Assembly: GCA_028280845.1 (NCBI GenBank)
Contig: JANQKZ010000030.1
Location: forward strand, 1 to 64,000
Source: Opitutales bacterium
Lineage (GTDB): Bacteria > Verrucomicrobiota > Verrucomicrobiia > Opitutales > JABSRG01
Reading direction: 5' to 3'
Length of the DNA: 64,000 nucleotides
In this document: piece after piece, positions 53,227-62,023 of the stretch
Position numbering within the stretch: the first letter of the stretch is position 1
Layout of the letters: each line of letters opens with the position of its first letter
Notes under the pieces: model-generated
What the model was told of the DNA's origin: nothing
What the model saw: only the letters and a program-made list of their open reading frames with translations
Database searches by the model: none
Position numbers and translations under genes: made by a program

Positions 53227-55056
53227 GTGCGCGTTAAGCTCCTTCTCTTTGGTTTGTCCTGTTTGGTGGTGTTGGCGGTCCCTTTCCGTTTTCTTTCTGG
53301 GGGAGAGGCTACCATCATCATGCGAACCGTGGGCTATTACATCATAGCCTGTACCTTTGCCGGGTTCATTTACTGCCTGGTGCGGACGGTCAACTTTAGA
53401 CCCTTTTTTCGGGGAGGGTGGAGAAAGCACTGGGTTGGCATTTTGGCGGTGCTCCTTTGCGGAACCTTTCTGCAGATGCATGAGCCGCACCGGATGAAGA
53501 TCGAGTACGATGAATCGGTGCTCAGTGTGACCAGTATGCTCATGCATAAGGAGCGTAGGGTGGGTATTCCGGATACCACGCACTACTACAATGGGCGCTT
53601 GAATTACAACAATGTCTTCGTCGATAAGCGACCCATCCTGTTTCCCTTTCTGACCTCGATTGTCCATGACCTGACCGGGATGCGTATGGAGAACAGTTTT
53701 GTAACAAATGCGTTCGCCGGATTTTTATTGTTGGGAAGTGTGTATGGATGGGTCGCCAGGGTTCAAGGGCCACGCTATGGGGTATTAGCGATCATCCTTT
53801 TAACGGGGCTCCCGCTGCTAGCACAAAACGCGACGGGGGGAGGTATGGACCTGCTCAACATCGCGGTCATCGTATTTGTCATGCACCTGGGCTTGTACTT
53901 TTTGAAAAATCCCGATAAGCGAACGATGAATTTATTTATCCTGGGTATGCTGCTCATGGCCCAGGCACGTTATGAGAGTATTCTGTTTCTGATCCCCTGC
54001 GCGTTGCTCATCGCGCTGATCTGGTGGCAAGACCGGAAAATATGGATGAGCTGGTTCGCTGTCTTTTCCCCCTTGCTCCTGATTTCGCCCCTGCTATCTG
54101 CGCGGATCTACACGACCAATGAGGATTTTTTCCAGCTGGATTCCAAAGAGGGGGCCAGTGCTTTTTTCTCGCTGGAGCATATCGCTCATAATCTACCCAG
54201 GGCGATTTACTACTTCTTCCGCATTGACCGAGATCAGACGAATTCGGTCCTCCTTTCCGTATTCGGGTTCATCTGCATCGCATTCAGCATCATGTTGATT
54301 CGAACCTACTGGAAGAAACTGGTGACCCAGCCGGATTGGTATTCTGTGTTTTATGGATTTTTTGTAGTGGTGGGCTTTAATACAGTGTGGGCATTGACTA
54401 ACTTCTGGGGTCAATTTGATGATCCGGTGGTGAGTCGGATCACCCTGCCCATCCATGTTATGATGGGGCTCTGTATCGCGCTTGTCGCGAAGGAGTTTTT
54501 CAAGACGCGTCCGCTCCCGAACTGGATTCCCGGTGTGGCCACGGCATGGTTGATATTCTGGACCTTTCCCAGCACGGCGACGGCATACCTGACCGATGAC
54601 CTGGATACGAGCCGAACGACAACCTGGGCCCGGGAATGGATGCGGGAGAACACCGATATGAAAGATCTCATGATTGGCTATTCCTCCATTCCGTGGGTGA
54701 TCGGTGGCCGGGCCGGCATAACCGCCATTCGGGCAGCCGCTCACCCCGAGGAAGTCATACGCGCGCGCGACCTTGGGTTTTATGACAATATATATTTCGT
54801 CTGCCGCATGTGGCTACAGCCTGACATGACCTTCAAGCCATATGAGAGTGCGGATATGTTTGAGCATTTTGAAATGGAAACCGTGGAGGCGATCAAATAT
54901 CGGCCACACATCGAAGCACGGATATTTCGAATCAAATCGCTGAAGCCGAATACCGAGGCGGCCAAACGGCTGGATGAACTCAGGAGCCAGACCATTCCCG
55001 AGGATGTGGATATTCGCGTTGAAGGAGCGATTTTCCTGCTCAAGCAACTCCCTTGA
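53227..55056 (+). CDS. GT-C fold integral membrane glycosyltransferase
   Basis: The GTG start is used (MRVKLLLFGLSCLVVLAVPF). About 11-13 transmembrane segments are predicted in 609 residues, and a first large periplasmic loop contains EYDESVLSVTSMLMHKE, the acidic motif of ArnT/PMT-like (GT39/GT83) enzymes that use lipid-linked sugars. The soluble C-terminal domain of about 120 residues (LDTSRTTTWAREWMRENTD) is periplasmic. The acceptor could be lipid, polysaccharide or the neighbouring pilin. The next gene overlaps or abuts. Confidence 0.8.
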   Translation: MRVKLLLFGLSCLVVLAVPFRFLSGGEATIIMRTVGYYIIACTFAGFIYCLVRTVNFRPFFRGGWRKHWVGILAVLLCGTFLQMHEPHRMKIEYDESVLSVTSMLMHKERRVGIPDTTHYYNGRLNYNNVFVDKRPILFPFLTSIVHDLTGMRMENSFVTNAFAGFLLLGSVYGWVARVQGPRYGVLAIILLTGLPLLAQNATGGGMDLLNIAVIVFVMHLGLYFLKNPDKRTMNLFILGMLLMAQARYESILFLIPCALLIALIWWQDRKIWMSWFAVFSPLLLISPLLSARIYTTNEDFFQLDSKEGASAFFSLEHIAHNLPRAIYYFFRIDRDQTNSVLLSVFGFICIAFSIMLIRTYWKKLVTQPDWYSVFYGFFVVVGFNTVWALTNFWGQFDDPVVSRITLPIHVMMGLCIALVAKEFFKTRPLPNWIPGVATAWLIFWTFPSTATAYLTDDLDTSRTTTWAREWMRENTDMKDLMIGYSSIPWVIGGRAGITAIRAAAHPEEVIRARDLGFYDNIYFVCRMWLQPDMTFKPYESADMFEHFEMETVEAIKYRPHIEARIFRIKSLKPNTEAAKRLDELRSQTIPEDVDIRVEGAIFLLKQLP

Positions 55057-55070
55057 TTACTCCCGACCGT

Positions 55071-56480
55071 ATGGATTTCAAAGCACACTTTGATTGGGTG
55101 GCGGACCATGATGCAAAGGCCCGCAAGCAACAGCATGCGTTCCATGCCGAAATTGCCCGACTGCTCAAATTCCATATCCCGGAGGGCAGGCGCGTTCTGG
55201 AATGGGGCTGTGGGGCCGGCGATCTCCTGGCGCGGCTGAAACCCTCATATGGAGTAGGGTATGACATCAGTCCCAACATGGTGGAGAAGGCCAGGAAGCG
55301 CTACGGTGAAACAGGGCTCGAATTTCGGGAAGGTGACTTGCATGAGACGACTTTGGATGAGTCCTTCGATGTGATCGTACTCGATTACCTGACCGGGTAT
55401 CTGACGGATATTCAGGTGTGTCTGGAAAACTTGCGTGCGGCTGCGCATCCGCGTACGCGTCTCGTCCTCACCTCGCTGAACACGCTTTGGCGGCCGGCCC
55501 TGGCCACGGCGCAACCGTTAGGCCTGGTAATGAAGCAACCGCTGAGTAACTGGTTGTCGACCAGTGACCTGGTTAACCTGTTGGAGTTGGCGGGTTGGGA
55601 AGTCATTGTGAAATCTACCGAAGTCCTGTTTCCCTTTGGCATTCCGGGTCTGAAGGGCTTCTTTAATCGGTTTCTCGTGCGGCTGCCGCTCTTGAAGCAC
55701 TTTGGAAGCACCCTGCTGATTGTGGCCCGCCCCAAGATGAAGCCGGAACTCAGGAGTGACATCTCTTGCTCCGTCGTGGTCCCAGCCCGCAATGAAGCCG
55801 GCAATATTCGGGCAGCGCTGGACCGGATTCCCACCTTGGGCAAACGGACGGAAGTCGTTTTTGTGGAGGGGAACAGTACGGATGATACCTGGGAGGTCAT
55901 CCAGAAGGAATGCGAAGCCTACGATGGCCCTCATGCCCTGCAGATTTGTCAGCAGCCTGGGAAGGGCAAATGGGACGCGGTGTTTACCGGCTTTGAGCGC
56001 GCCACTGGAGATGTCCTGGTGATTCAGGATGGGGATTTAACCGCCCCTCCCGAAGATCTCCCAAAGTTTTATAATGCGATTGCAGATGGTACGGCAGAAT
56101 TCGCGAACGGATGCCGGTTGGTCTACCCGATGGAATCGGAAGCCATGCGCTTCCTCAATCTCCTGGGCAATAAGTTTTTTGCGATCGCCTTGTCCGCGGT
56201 CATCAAGCAACCGATTAAGGATAGTCTTTGCGGGACGAAGATGATGTTGCGCCGTGATTATGAGGACCTTTTGCGACGCATTGAGATCTTTGGAGATTTT
56301 GATCCCTTCGGGGATTTTAATCTGATCTTCGGGTCTTCGCTCATGGATTTGAAAATTCGTGATGTCCCGGTTCGGTATAAAGACCGGACCTATGGATCGA
56401 CGAATATCTCACGGTTCAAACATGGTTGGATCCTGTTAAAGATGACCTGGTTTGGATTAAGGAAACTTCGCTTTTATTAA
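55071..56480 (+). CDS. Fused methyltransferase - GT2 glycosyltransferase
   Basis: One frame of about 470 residues holds two enzymes. Residues about 1-215 are a class I SAM methyltransferase (RRVLEWGCGAGDLLARL; GVGYDISPNMVEKARKRYG; DVIVLDYLTGYL). Residues about 225-470 are a GT2 glycosyltransferase of the DPM-like kind (SVVVPARNEAGNIRAALDRI; VIQDGDLTAPPEDL; DSLCGTKMMLRRDYEDLL). A TTG at 55053 overlapping the previous stop would add six residues; the ATG at 55071 is given. The GT2 probably charges a polyprenyl phosphate used by the membrane glycosyltransferases alongside. Confidence 0.85.
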   Translation: MDFKAHFDWVADHDAKARKQQHAFHAEIARLLKFHIPEGRRVLEWGCGAGDLLARLKPSYGVGYDISPNMVEKARKRYGETGLEFREGDLHETTLDESFDVIVLDYLTGYLTDIQVCLENLRAAAHPRTRLVLTSLNTLWRPALATAQPLGLVMKQPLSNWLSTSDLVNLLELAGWEVIVKSTEVLFPFGIPGLKGFFNRFLVRLPLLKHFGSTLLIVARPKMKPELRSDISCSVVVPARNEAGNIRAALDRIPTLGKRTEVVFVEGNSTDDTWEVIQKECEAYDGPHALQICQQPGKGKWDAVFTGFERATGDVLVIQDGDLTAPPEDLPKFYNAIADGTAEFANGCRLVYPMESEAMRFLNLLGNKFFAIALSAVIKQPIKDSLCGTKMMLRRDYEDLLRRIEIFGDFDPFGDFNLIFGSSLMDLKIRDVPVRYKDRTYGSTNISRFKHGWILLKMTWFGLRKLRFY

Positions 56481-56484
56481 GGCT

Positions 56485-57801
56485 GTGCTGAAGAATGTGC
56501 TTCCAGCTCCGGGGAAACCTCCCGGACCGTCCTCGAGGGGAAACTCTATCCCCTGGCCGATGGTGCTGTTCGTCTTTCTGTTCCTGATGGTGTACTTCTG
56601 GATCTTCCAGGAGGATACCCGTTGGCATCTGTTTCTGGGACCGCTCCACTTGGGCCATCTGTTTATCGACCTGCAATGCATGCTCGCCTCTTACGAGGCC
56701 TACCTGTTGGGGATCGATGTTCAATCGGGGTTTAATCCGATGGACATGTTTGGCCGGGGGCACGCCTATTCGCCCTTATGGCTCGAGGCCGCAGGTTGCG
56801 GGTTGGGTATTCGCCATACAGGAGAGCTCGGCTACCTGCAGTTTCTCTTTTTTGCCGCAAGTACCATCCTGGTGCTGAAGCCGCGGTCATGGGTGCAGAC
56901 CCTGGTCTGGTTGCTGGTAGCCTTATCCCCTCCGGTCATGCTGGGCGTAGAACGTGGCCAGGTGGATGTTCTGATGTATTCCATTGTGCTGTTGCCCTTT
57001 GTCCTTCCCTCGCGGTATTCATCCGTCAAGGGAGTAGCCCTCTGGATCGGATGCTACCTGGGCGCTGTTCTGAAATACTTCCCCCTGTTCTGCTTTACCC
57101 TTTTCGCCACGCAGGCGCAAAAGACCCGCACGTTTATTCTTGCCGCAGTGTTCGCCATGCTCGGGGTTATCCTCTTTGTGGTGGTCTACTATGAAGACCT
57201 GACCCGGTCGGTCGAAATCTTTGCCCGGCCTTATTCCCTCTGGTCCTTTGGTAACGACCTCATGTTTACGGTCTTTCTAGATGATGCGAAATCGCAATTT
57301 GCGTTTCGGGGGCTCACCCTGCTGATCGTCGGGGCCGCGTTCTTCATCACTTTTAAAACCCGGACCCTGCAGTTTTCCCCCGCCCGGCAGGATGAGGAAA
57401 GCCTGTTCCTGGTCGGAGCTTCGGTCTACGTGCTCTGCTTTCTGGCCAATCCCAATTTTGATTACCGCCTGGTCTTTCTGCTGCCGACCTTGCCCTACAC
57501 CTTCTGGTTATTGAAGGTGCCAGGTTGGCGGGTCCATGGGATTATCATGCTGGTCGCGATGGTCTTGTTCGTGTGGTCGGAAATGGCTTATTATTATCTG
57601 CTGATCGAGATGTATGGCGAGTGGCGGATTTTCCATCTGCGGACCTTTGTCGCGTATAAAGGAGGGCTGTCCTGGATCATTCTGGCTTACCACACTATCC
57701 TGATATCCCTGATATTCAGGAATCAACTGGGATACAAATTTGGATTTATCCCCGTCGATTGGATCCGTAGTCAGTTGTCGGACAAGAGTAAGTCCTCATG
57801 A
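56485..57801 (+). CDS. DUF2029/GT87-like membrane glycosyltransferase
   Basis: The 438-residue protein starts at GTG four bases after the previous stop. It has about 10-11 membrane segments and a loop LGVERGQVDVLMYSIVLLPF, the counterpart of the GN(xx)N-like motif of the DUF2029 family, with SSVKGVALWIGCYLGAVLKYFP next. These enzymes transfer mannose or another sugar from a polyprenyl donor outside the membrane. It is the third gene of a coupled transcript beginning at 53227. The last six bases overlap the stop of the convergent GT2 gene. Confidence 0.75.
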   Translation: MLKNVLPAPGKPPGPSSRGNSIPWPMVLFVFLFLMVYFWIFQEDTRWHLFLGPLHLGHLFIDLQCMLASYEAYLLGIDVQSGFNPMDMFGRGHAYSPLWLEAAGCGLGIRHTGELGYLQFLFFAASTILVLKPRSWVQTLVWLLVALSPPVMLGVERGQVDVLMYSIVLLPFVLPSRYSSVKGVALWIGCYLGAVLKYFPLFCFTLFATQAQKTRTFILAAVFAMLGVILFVVVYYEDLTRSVEIFARPYSLWSFGNDLMFTVFLDDAKSQFAFRGLTLLIVGAAFFITFKTRTLQFSPARQDEESLFLVGASVYVLCFLANPNFDYRLVFLLPTLPYTFWLLKVPGWRVHGIIMLVAMVLFVWSEMAYYYLLIEMYGEWRIFHLRTFVAYKGGLSWIILAYHTILISLIFRNQLGYKFGFIPVDWIRSQLSDKSKSS

Positions 57802-58602
57802 TTTCCAATCGAGGTATTTAAAAAAGACCATCTTCTTGGTGACGGTGAGGACATGGTTGATCCCCATGATGAAGCGGTCCATTCCGCTGAGGGGTAAGCC
57901 ATGGTTGAGGGCCACATTTTCGACATTGCGCTTGGCGTCCCAGAGCATTTTCCGCGTCAGGTTACCCTGGTGATAGCGATTGAAGATCAGGACCTCCGGA
58001 ATGTGGTAGAAATAACTGTCTTTGGTCAGGTAGATGGCGTAGTCGAGGTCGAGGGCGTAGAGGCTATTGGTATTGAACCGATATCCCTCTCCCATGCTGG
58101 AGCGGTTCAGAACTGGAATACTGAAAAAATTCCTCGTATTGAGGATGCTGCGTCGGGCGGTGCTGGCGCCTGGAATCTTTCCAGATCGTTTAAAGGTCCG
58201 GGTGAGCAGGGTTTTATCCTCGGCCGTGATATAGCCCAGGTCACTGAAAACGGCCGGCAGTTCTGGATCAGCTTCCATGGCATCGTAAGCCAGTTGGAGC
58301 GCATCGTCGCGGGCAAAGCGATCATCGGCACAAAGAATCATATGGTACTTTGTGTCCACCACTTCAAGCGCTCGGTTGAAATTCCCGACGATGCCGAGGT
58401 TTTCCTCATTTCGCCGGTAGAAGACTGCTTCATGCTTGTCGGCCAGACCTTTGGCGATGGTAGGAGATGAATCGGTGGAGCAGTTATCCAGGATCACCAC
58501 CTTGACACAGTCGAGGGTCTGGTTCAGGGCGGAGTTGACCGCAATCTCCAGATAGGTCTCCCCGTTATAGACCGGAACAAAGACGGTGACTTCGTATGAC
58601 AT
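57796..58602 (-). CDS. GT2 family glycosyltransferase
   Basis: The 268 residues start VTVFVPVYNGETYLEIAVNSAL, then VVILDNCSTDSSP, then NLGIVGNFNRALEVV and MILCADDRFARDDAL (the DxD-like metal site). The C-terminal part is alpha-helical with LDLDYAIYLTK and FNRYHQGNLTRKM. It is a soluble inverting transferase adding one sugar to the growing repeat unit. It is the last gene of the leftward polysaccharide operon. Confidence 0.9.
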   Translation of the reverse strand: MSYEVTVFVPVYNGETYLEIAVNSALNQTLDCVKVVILDNCSTDSSPTIAKGLADKHEAVFYRRNEENLGIVGNFNRALEVVDTKYHMILCADDRFARDDALQLAYDAMEADPELPAVFSDLGYITAEDKTLLTRTFKRSGKIPGASTARRSILNTRNFFSIPVLNRSSMGEGYRFNTNSLYALDLDYAIYLTKDSYFYHIPEVLIFNRYHQGNLTRKMLWDAKRNVENVALNHGLPLSGMDRFIMGINHVLTVTKKMVFFKYLDWKS

Positions 58603-58629
58603 AGGACCAGGGCACGGGGCGAGGGTGGG

Positions 58630-59370
58630 CTAGCGGACTCGTTTCAAAAACCCACCGGGAGCTACCGTGATGAGGAGCTGGGCATCTTTTTCCAAATCCA
58701 CGACAAATTCCGAGTGCTGCTCCACATAGGTGTTGGCCGCGGTTTTGGGATTGTCTCCCACATCCCACGGCCGGTCGGGATACATGCCCTCAGGCATATC
58801 CTCAATGATGGTATCAAAGACGACACAATAACTCCCCACACTGGTCAGGGGGGCGTACAACTCCAATTCCTTGAGGACATGATCATGGGTGTGATTGCTA
58901 TCGAGTACGACCATTACCTTTTGATCGGGCCGGATCTCTGCCTTAACTGTGTCGACGATGGCTGCGTCCGTGCTGGAGCCCTGAAACATTGTGATGCGCT
59001 TGAACATGGGATGTGCTTCAATCGCCTGGCGGTTGTGGTCGCGAATTTCGATATCCACTCCGATCACGCGGGCGTCGGACGGTCCTCCACAGGCGGCCAC
59101 TAATTCAAGGATGGAGGCGTAGAGGATGAGGGATCCCCCGTGGGCAATACCAGTTTCGACCACGACATCGGGTTGAACCGAAAAGAGCAGCTCCTGCATC
59201 GCGACAATGTCCTGCGGGTATTGGATCACCGGTCTGCCCAGCCAGGTGAAATTGTAGCAGTACTTGGGTTCCGTGGTGGCCACCATAAAGTCGTTGGCCA
59301 GCTTTTTGAGGGACTCGGATTGTCCCTGTTGTTGAATGCGGTCTCGGGTTTCCTGTAGGAAGTCACTCAT
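58630..59370 (-). CDS. CmcI-like (cephalosporin hydroxylase family) methyltransferase
   Basis: The ATG at 59370 (MSDFLQETRDRIQQQG) is used; a TTG lies two codons earlier. The product of 246 residues has WLGRPVIQYPQDIVAMQELL, then VVVETGIAHGGSLILYASIL (SAM-binding loop), then VIGVDIEIRDHN and MVVLDSNHTHDHVLKEL. The CmcI family holds SAM-dependent methyltransferases and recurs in O-antigen loci, where it likely methylates a sugar or glycan. The name cephalosporin hydroxylase is historical. Confidence 0.9.
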   Translation of the reverse strand: MSDFLQETRDRIQQQGQSESLKKLANDFMVATTEPKYCYNFTWLGRPVIQYPQDIVAMQELLFSVQPDVVVETGIAHGGSLILYASILELVAACGGPSDARVIGVDIEIRDHNRQAIEAHPMFKRITMFQGSSTDAAIVDTVKAEIRPDQKVMVVLDSNHTHDHVLKELELYAPLTSVGSYCVVFDTIIEDMPEGMYPDRPWDVGDNPKTAANTYVEQHSEFVVDLEKDAQLLITVAPGGFLKRVR

Positions 59371-59376
59371 GTTCAA

Positions 59377-60231
59377 TCAATTGGTGGAAGGGGTTATGAG
59401 GGAGGTATATCTGGAGGGATCCCCCCAAAAGGCGAAAGGTTCGTAGGTCGGGTAGGGATAGACCCCAAGGTCTAACTCGATGGTCCATCCCTGGTCCTGG
59501 ATCCAGGTTTCGACCTGATTCCGCATGGTTTGGGGCTGACCTGAGCAAATATTATAAACTCCCTCTGCATCTGGATGAAGCGACACTTCAACCAGCATAT
59601 CCGCCGCCTTCTGAATGGGCAGATAATCGCGGATCTGTTCACCGGGTGACATGGGAAAGGTGGCATCTCCGCGGGTGACCGCCGCGCGCAAGGAGGGATA
59701 GATGGAGCGCTTCGGCTGGTGGTCTCCCCATAAGTAAAACAGGCGACTCCAAATCAGGTTGGGCTTTTCTTTCTCGTTCAGGAAAAATGTGAGTTGTTGT
59801 CGCAGCGCATCCTTGGCGAAGGCATAAGGATTGGCGGGGAGGGGGGGCAGATCCTCGGTGAGTCGACCCTCTCGCATACCGTATTCAAAACAGGTGCCGA
59901 CCCCTGCCAGGCGGGGCAGTCCTGTTTCAATCAGGTGCGTTAAGAAGGCGTACTGGGTCGGAAGCTCATCCTCATAATGGTGCCGGGAGAAGTAATTCGG
60001 GAGCCCACCCCAGGCGAGATGGATGAGGTGCTCGGGGCACCCCAATGATGACCAGTCCGGGTAGGGTAGCGATCGATAGTCACAGGATACCACGTGCAGC
60101 CGGGTCTGGAATTCCGCCGATACCTGGCCGGGCGATCGCACCAGAGCGATGACCTCGTGGCCTTGGTCCAGCAGGGCACGGACCACCTGCTTCCCGACGA
60201 ATCCGGTAGCACCTGTCACTGCAACCTTCAT
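59377..60231 (-). CDS. NAD(P)-dependent epimerase/reductase (4-ketoreductase candidate)
   Basis: The 284-residue SDR protein starts MKVAVTGATGFVGKQVVRALLDQGHEVIALVR (the nucleotide loop). It continues with HLIHLAWGG, then FEYGMREGRLTEDLPPLPANPYAFAKDAL (the Tyr-x-x-x-Lys pair in YAFAK) and VYNICSGQP. It overlaps the methyltransferase gene by four bases. In this context the likely role is reduction of C4 of a CDP-sugar intermediate; 4-epimerase is the alternative. Confidence 0.85.
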   Translation of the reverse strand: MKVAVTGATGFVGKQVVRALLDQGHEVIALVRSPGQVSAEFQTRLHVVSCDYRSLPYPDWSSLGCPEHLIHLAWGGLPNYFSRHHYEDELPTQYAFLTHLIETGLPRLAGVGTCFEYGMREGRLTEDLPPLPANPYAFAKDALRQQLTFFLNEKEKPNLIWSRLFYLWGDHQPKRSIYPSLRAAVTRGDATFPMSPGEQIRDYLPIQKAADMLVEVSLHPDAEGVYNICSGQPQTMRNQVETWIQDQGWTIELDLGVYPYPTYEPFAFWGDPSRYTSLITPSTN

Positions 60232-61460
60232 GGAGTGATCAATTTAAATTCAGGAATAAAAGTGGCGAAGCGCCCACCCCATTCTCCTATACAGGCATAT
60301 TGCTCGACGATTTCGTCGATTAGATTCCAGGGAAAGATGATGACCACATCGGGCTTCCGCTCCTGTAACACGGAGACATCCAGGATGGGGATACGGGATC
60401 CCGGCAAGTACTTGCCGACTTTAGCTGGATTCTGGTCGACCACGTAGGGGAGGAGGTCGGGTTTTACCCCGGCATAATTCAAGATGGTATTCCCTTTCGC
60501 AGCTGCTCCATAGCCAGCGACAGACTGGTGAGACGCTTTGGCTTCGAGGAGAAATTGGAGAAAGCGATTTTTTACTGCCTCGGCGTTGCGGGAAAACTCG
60601 AGATACGGTTGCCGGGTATTCAGCCCAGCGCTGATTTCCTCTTCTCTTACGGTGTGGTATCCCGGGCAAACCGGCTGGGTGCCTGAGTCGATGTGTTGCA
60701 CAAAGACGCGCAAGCTCCCTCCGTGAGTGGGAAGGGTTTCGACATCAAAAATAGCCAGGCCGCAACGCTCGAACACCGATTCCAACGCAATAATGGAGAG
60801 GTAGGAAAAGTGTTCATGGTAAATCGTATCAAACTGGTTAAAGCGCAAAAGGTTTAGTAGATGGGGAAACTCGAAGGTAGCGACTCCGGTGGGCTTGAGG
60901 AGGCGGGCGACTCCGGTAACGAAGTCCAGGATGTCAGGGACGTGGGCGAGAACATTGTTGGCGGCGAGGAGATCTGCCTGTTTGCCGTCGGCGACAAGGG
61001 AGTCGGCCAGGCGCACGCCGAGAAAGTCCTGGACCACGGGAATACCTTTTTTCAGACAGGCCTGGGCCGTACTGGCGGTAGGTTCAATCCCCAGGCAGGG
61101 GATGCCTCGCGCCTGAACAAATTGAAGGAGGTAGCCGTCGTTGGAAGCGGCCTCCATGACCAGGCCCTCGGGGGTGAGGGAAAAGCGTTGGACCATTTGC
61201 TCCACGTAGGCCTCGGCATGGGCCAACCATGAGCTGGAGACACTGCTGAAGTAGGCGTAGTCTGGACTGAACAGCTCGGCTTCTTGGACAAAGTCTTCGG
61301 TCTGGACCAGCCAACAGGATTCACAAACGCGCACATGGAGGGGAATCCATTTTTCTGCCTGGTTCAATTGGTCTTTCCGCAGGTACGCATTGGAGGGAGG
61401 AGAGGACCCCAGATCGACGAGGGACAGCTTCAGCTCGGCCTGACAATTTCTACATTTCAT
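60228..61460 (-). CDS. Sugar C-methyltransferase (TylCIII/NovU-type)
   Basis: The 410-residue product has the family order: Cys-rich N-terminal zinc domain (MKCRNCQAELKL; VRVCESCWLVQTEDFV), then a SAM domain with VMEAASNDGYLLQFVQARG and NNVLAHVPDILDFV, then FDTIYHEHFSYLSI, and a C-terminal domain (GYGAAAKGNTILNYAGV). These enzymes add a methyl group to a carbon (mostly C3) of an NDP-4-keto-6-deoxyhexose. The stop overlaps the reductase start, and the start overlaps the rfbC stop by four bases. Confidence 0.92.
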   Translation of the reverse strand: MKCRNCQAELKLSLVDLGSSPPSNAYLRKDQLNQAEKWIPLHVRVCESCWLVQTEDFVQEAELFSPDYAYFSSVSSSWLAHAEAYVEQMVQRFSLTPEGLVMEAASNDGYLLQFVQARGIPCLGIEPTASTAQACLKKGIPVVQDFLGVRLADSLVADGKQADLLAANNVLAHVPDILDFVTGVARLLKPTGVATFEFPHLLNLLRFNQFDTIYHEHFSYLSIIALESVFERCGLAIFDVETLPTHGGSLRVFVQHIDSGTQPVCPGYHTVREEEISAGLNTRQPYLEFSRNAEAVKNRFLQFLLEAKASHQSVAGYGAAAKGNTILNYAGVKPDLLPYVVDQNPAKVGKYLPGSRIPILDVSVLQERKPDVVIIFPWNLIDEIVEQYACIGEWGGRFATFIPEFKLITP

Positions 61461-62023
61461 ACGGTTATTCCTGAGAAAGACGCGTCGACAGCGAGGAGAG
61501 CCTGATCTCTCCCGGAGAGGTTGGTTGGAGGCAGGGGCCAGTCAATCCCGATTTTGGAATCGAGGAGGTGGATTCCTCCCTCCAGGTCAGGTGCGTAGGA
61601 GGCGGTGTGAAAGTATAGCATTTCCACATCCGCGGTCAGGGTCTGAAAGCCATGGGCAAACCCTTCCGGGATGAGCATAGCGTTGTGTTGTTGATCAGAG
61701 AGGACACAGCCAAACCATTGAAGAAAGGTGGGAGAGCCGCGTCGGAGATCGACCGCTACGTCAAAGACCTCGCCCTGCAAACAGCTGACTATTTTGATCT
61801 CAGCAGCGGGTTGCCGCTGGTAATGGAGGCCCCGTGCGGAGCCACGCTCGGTGGTCAGGGAGTGATTGATTTGGGTGATGCGTTTTCCTTCAATCCATGG
61901 CTTCAGTTCGGATTCGCAGAACATGCGCTCAAAGAAACCCCGGTTGTCCTGGTGAACCTGTCGCTCGAGGATGACCAGACCTTCAAGTCCTGTTTCAATG
62001 GCCTGAAATCGATCAGCTGACAT
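61457..62023 (-). CDS. rfbC: RfbC-like NDP-4-keto-6-deoxyhexose epimerase
   Basis: The ATG at 62023 (MSADRFQAIETGLEGLVILERQVHQD) yields 188 residues. It is a cupin of the RmlC family, with RGLHYQRQPAAEIKIVSCLQGEVFDVAVDLRRGSPTF carrying the catalytic His and LIPEGFAHGFQTL downstream; the loop Tyr is in YFHTASYAPDLE. In a dTDP-rhamnose locus it would be the 3,5-epimerase; here, beside rfbF and rfbG, the substrate should be a CDP-sugar. It may act at only one carbon. Confidence 0.9.
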   Translation of the reverse strand: MSADRFQAIETGLEGLVILERQVHQDNRGFFERMFCESELKPWIEGKRITQINHSLTTERGSARGLHYQRQPAAEIKIVSCLQGEVFDVAVDLRRGSPTFLQWFGCVLSDQQHNAMLIPEGFAHGFQTLTADVEMLYFHTASYAPDLEGGIHLLDSKIGIDWPLPPTNLSGRDQALLAVDASFSGITV

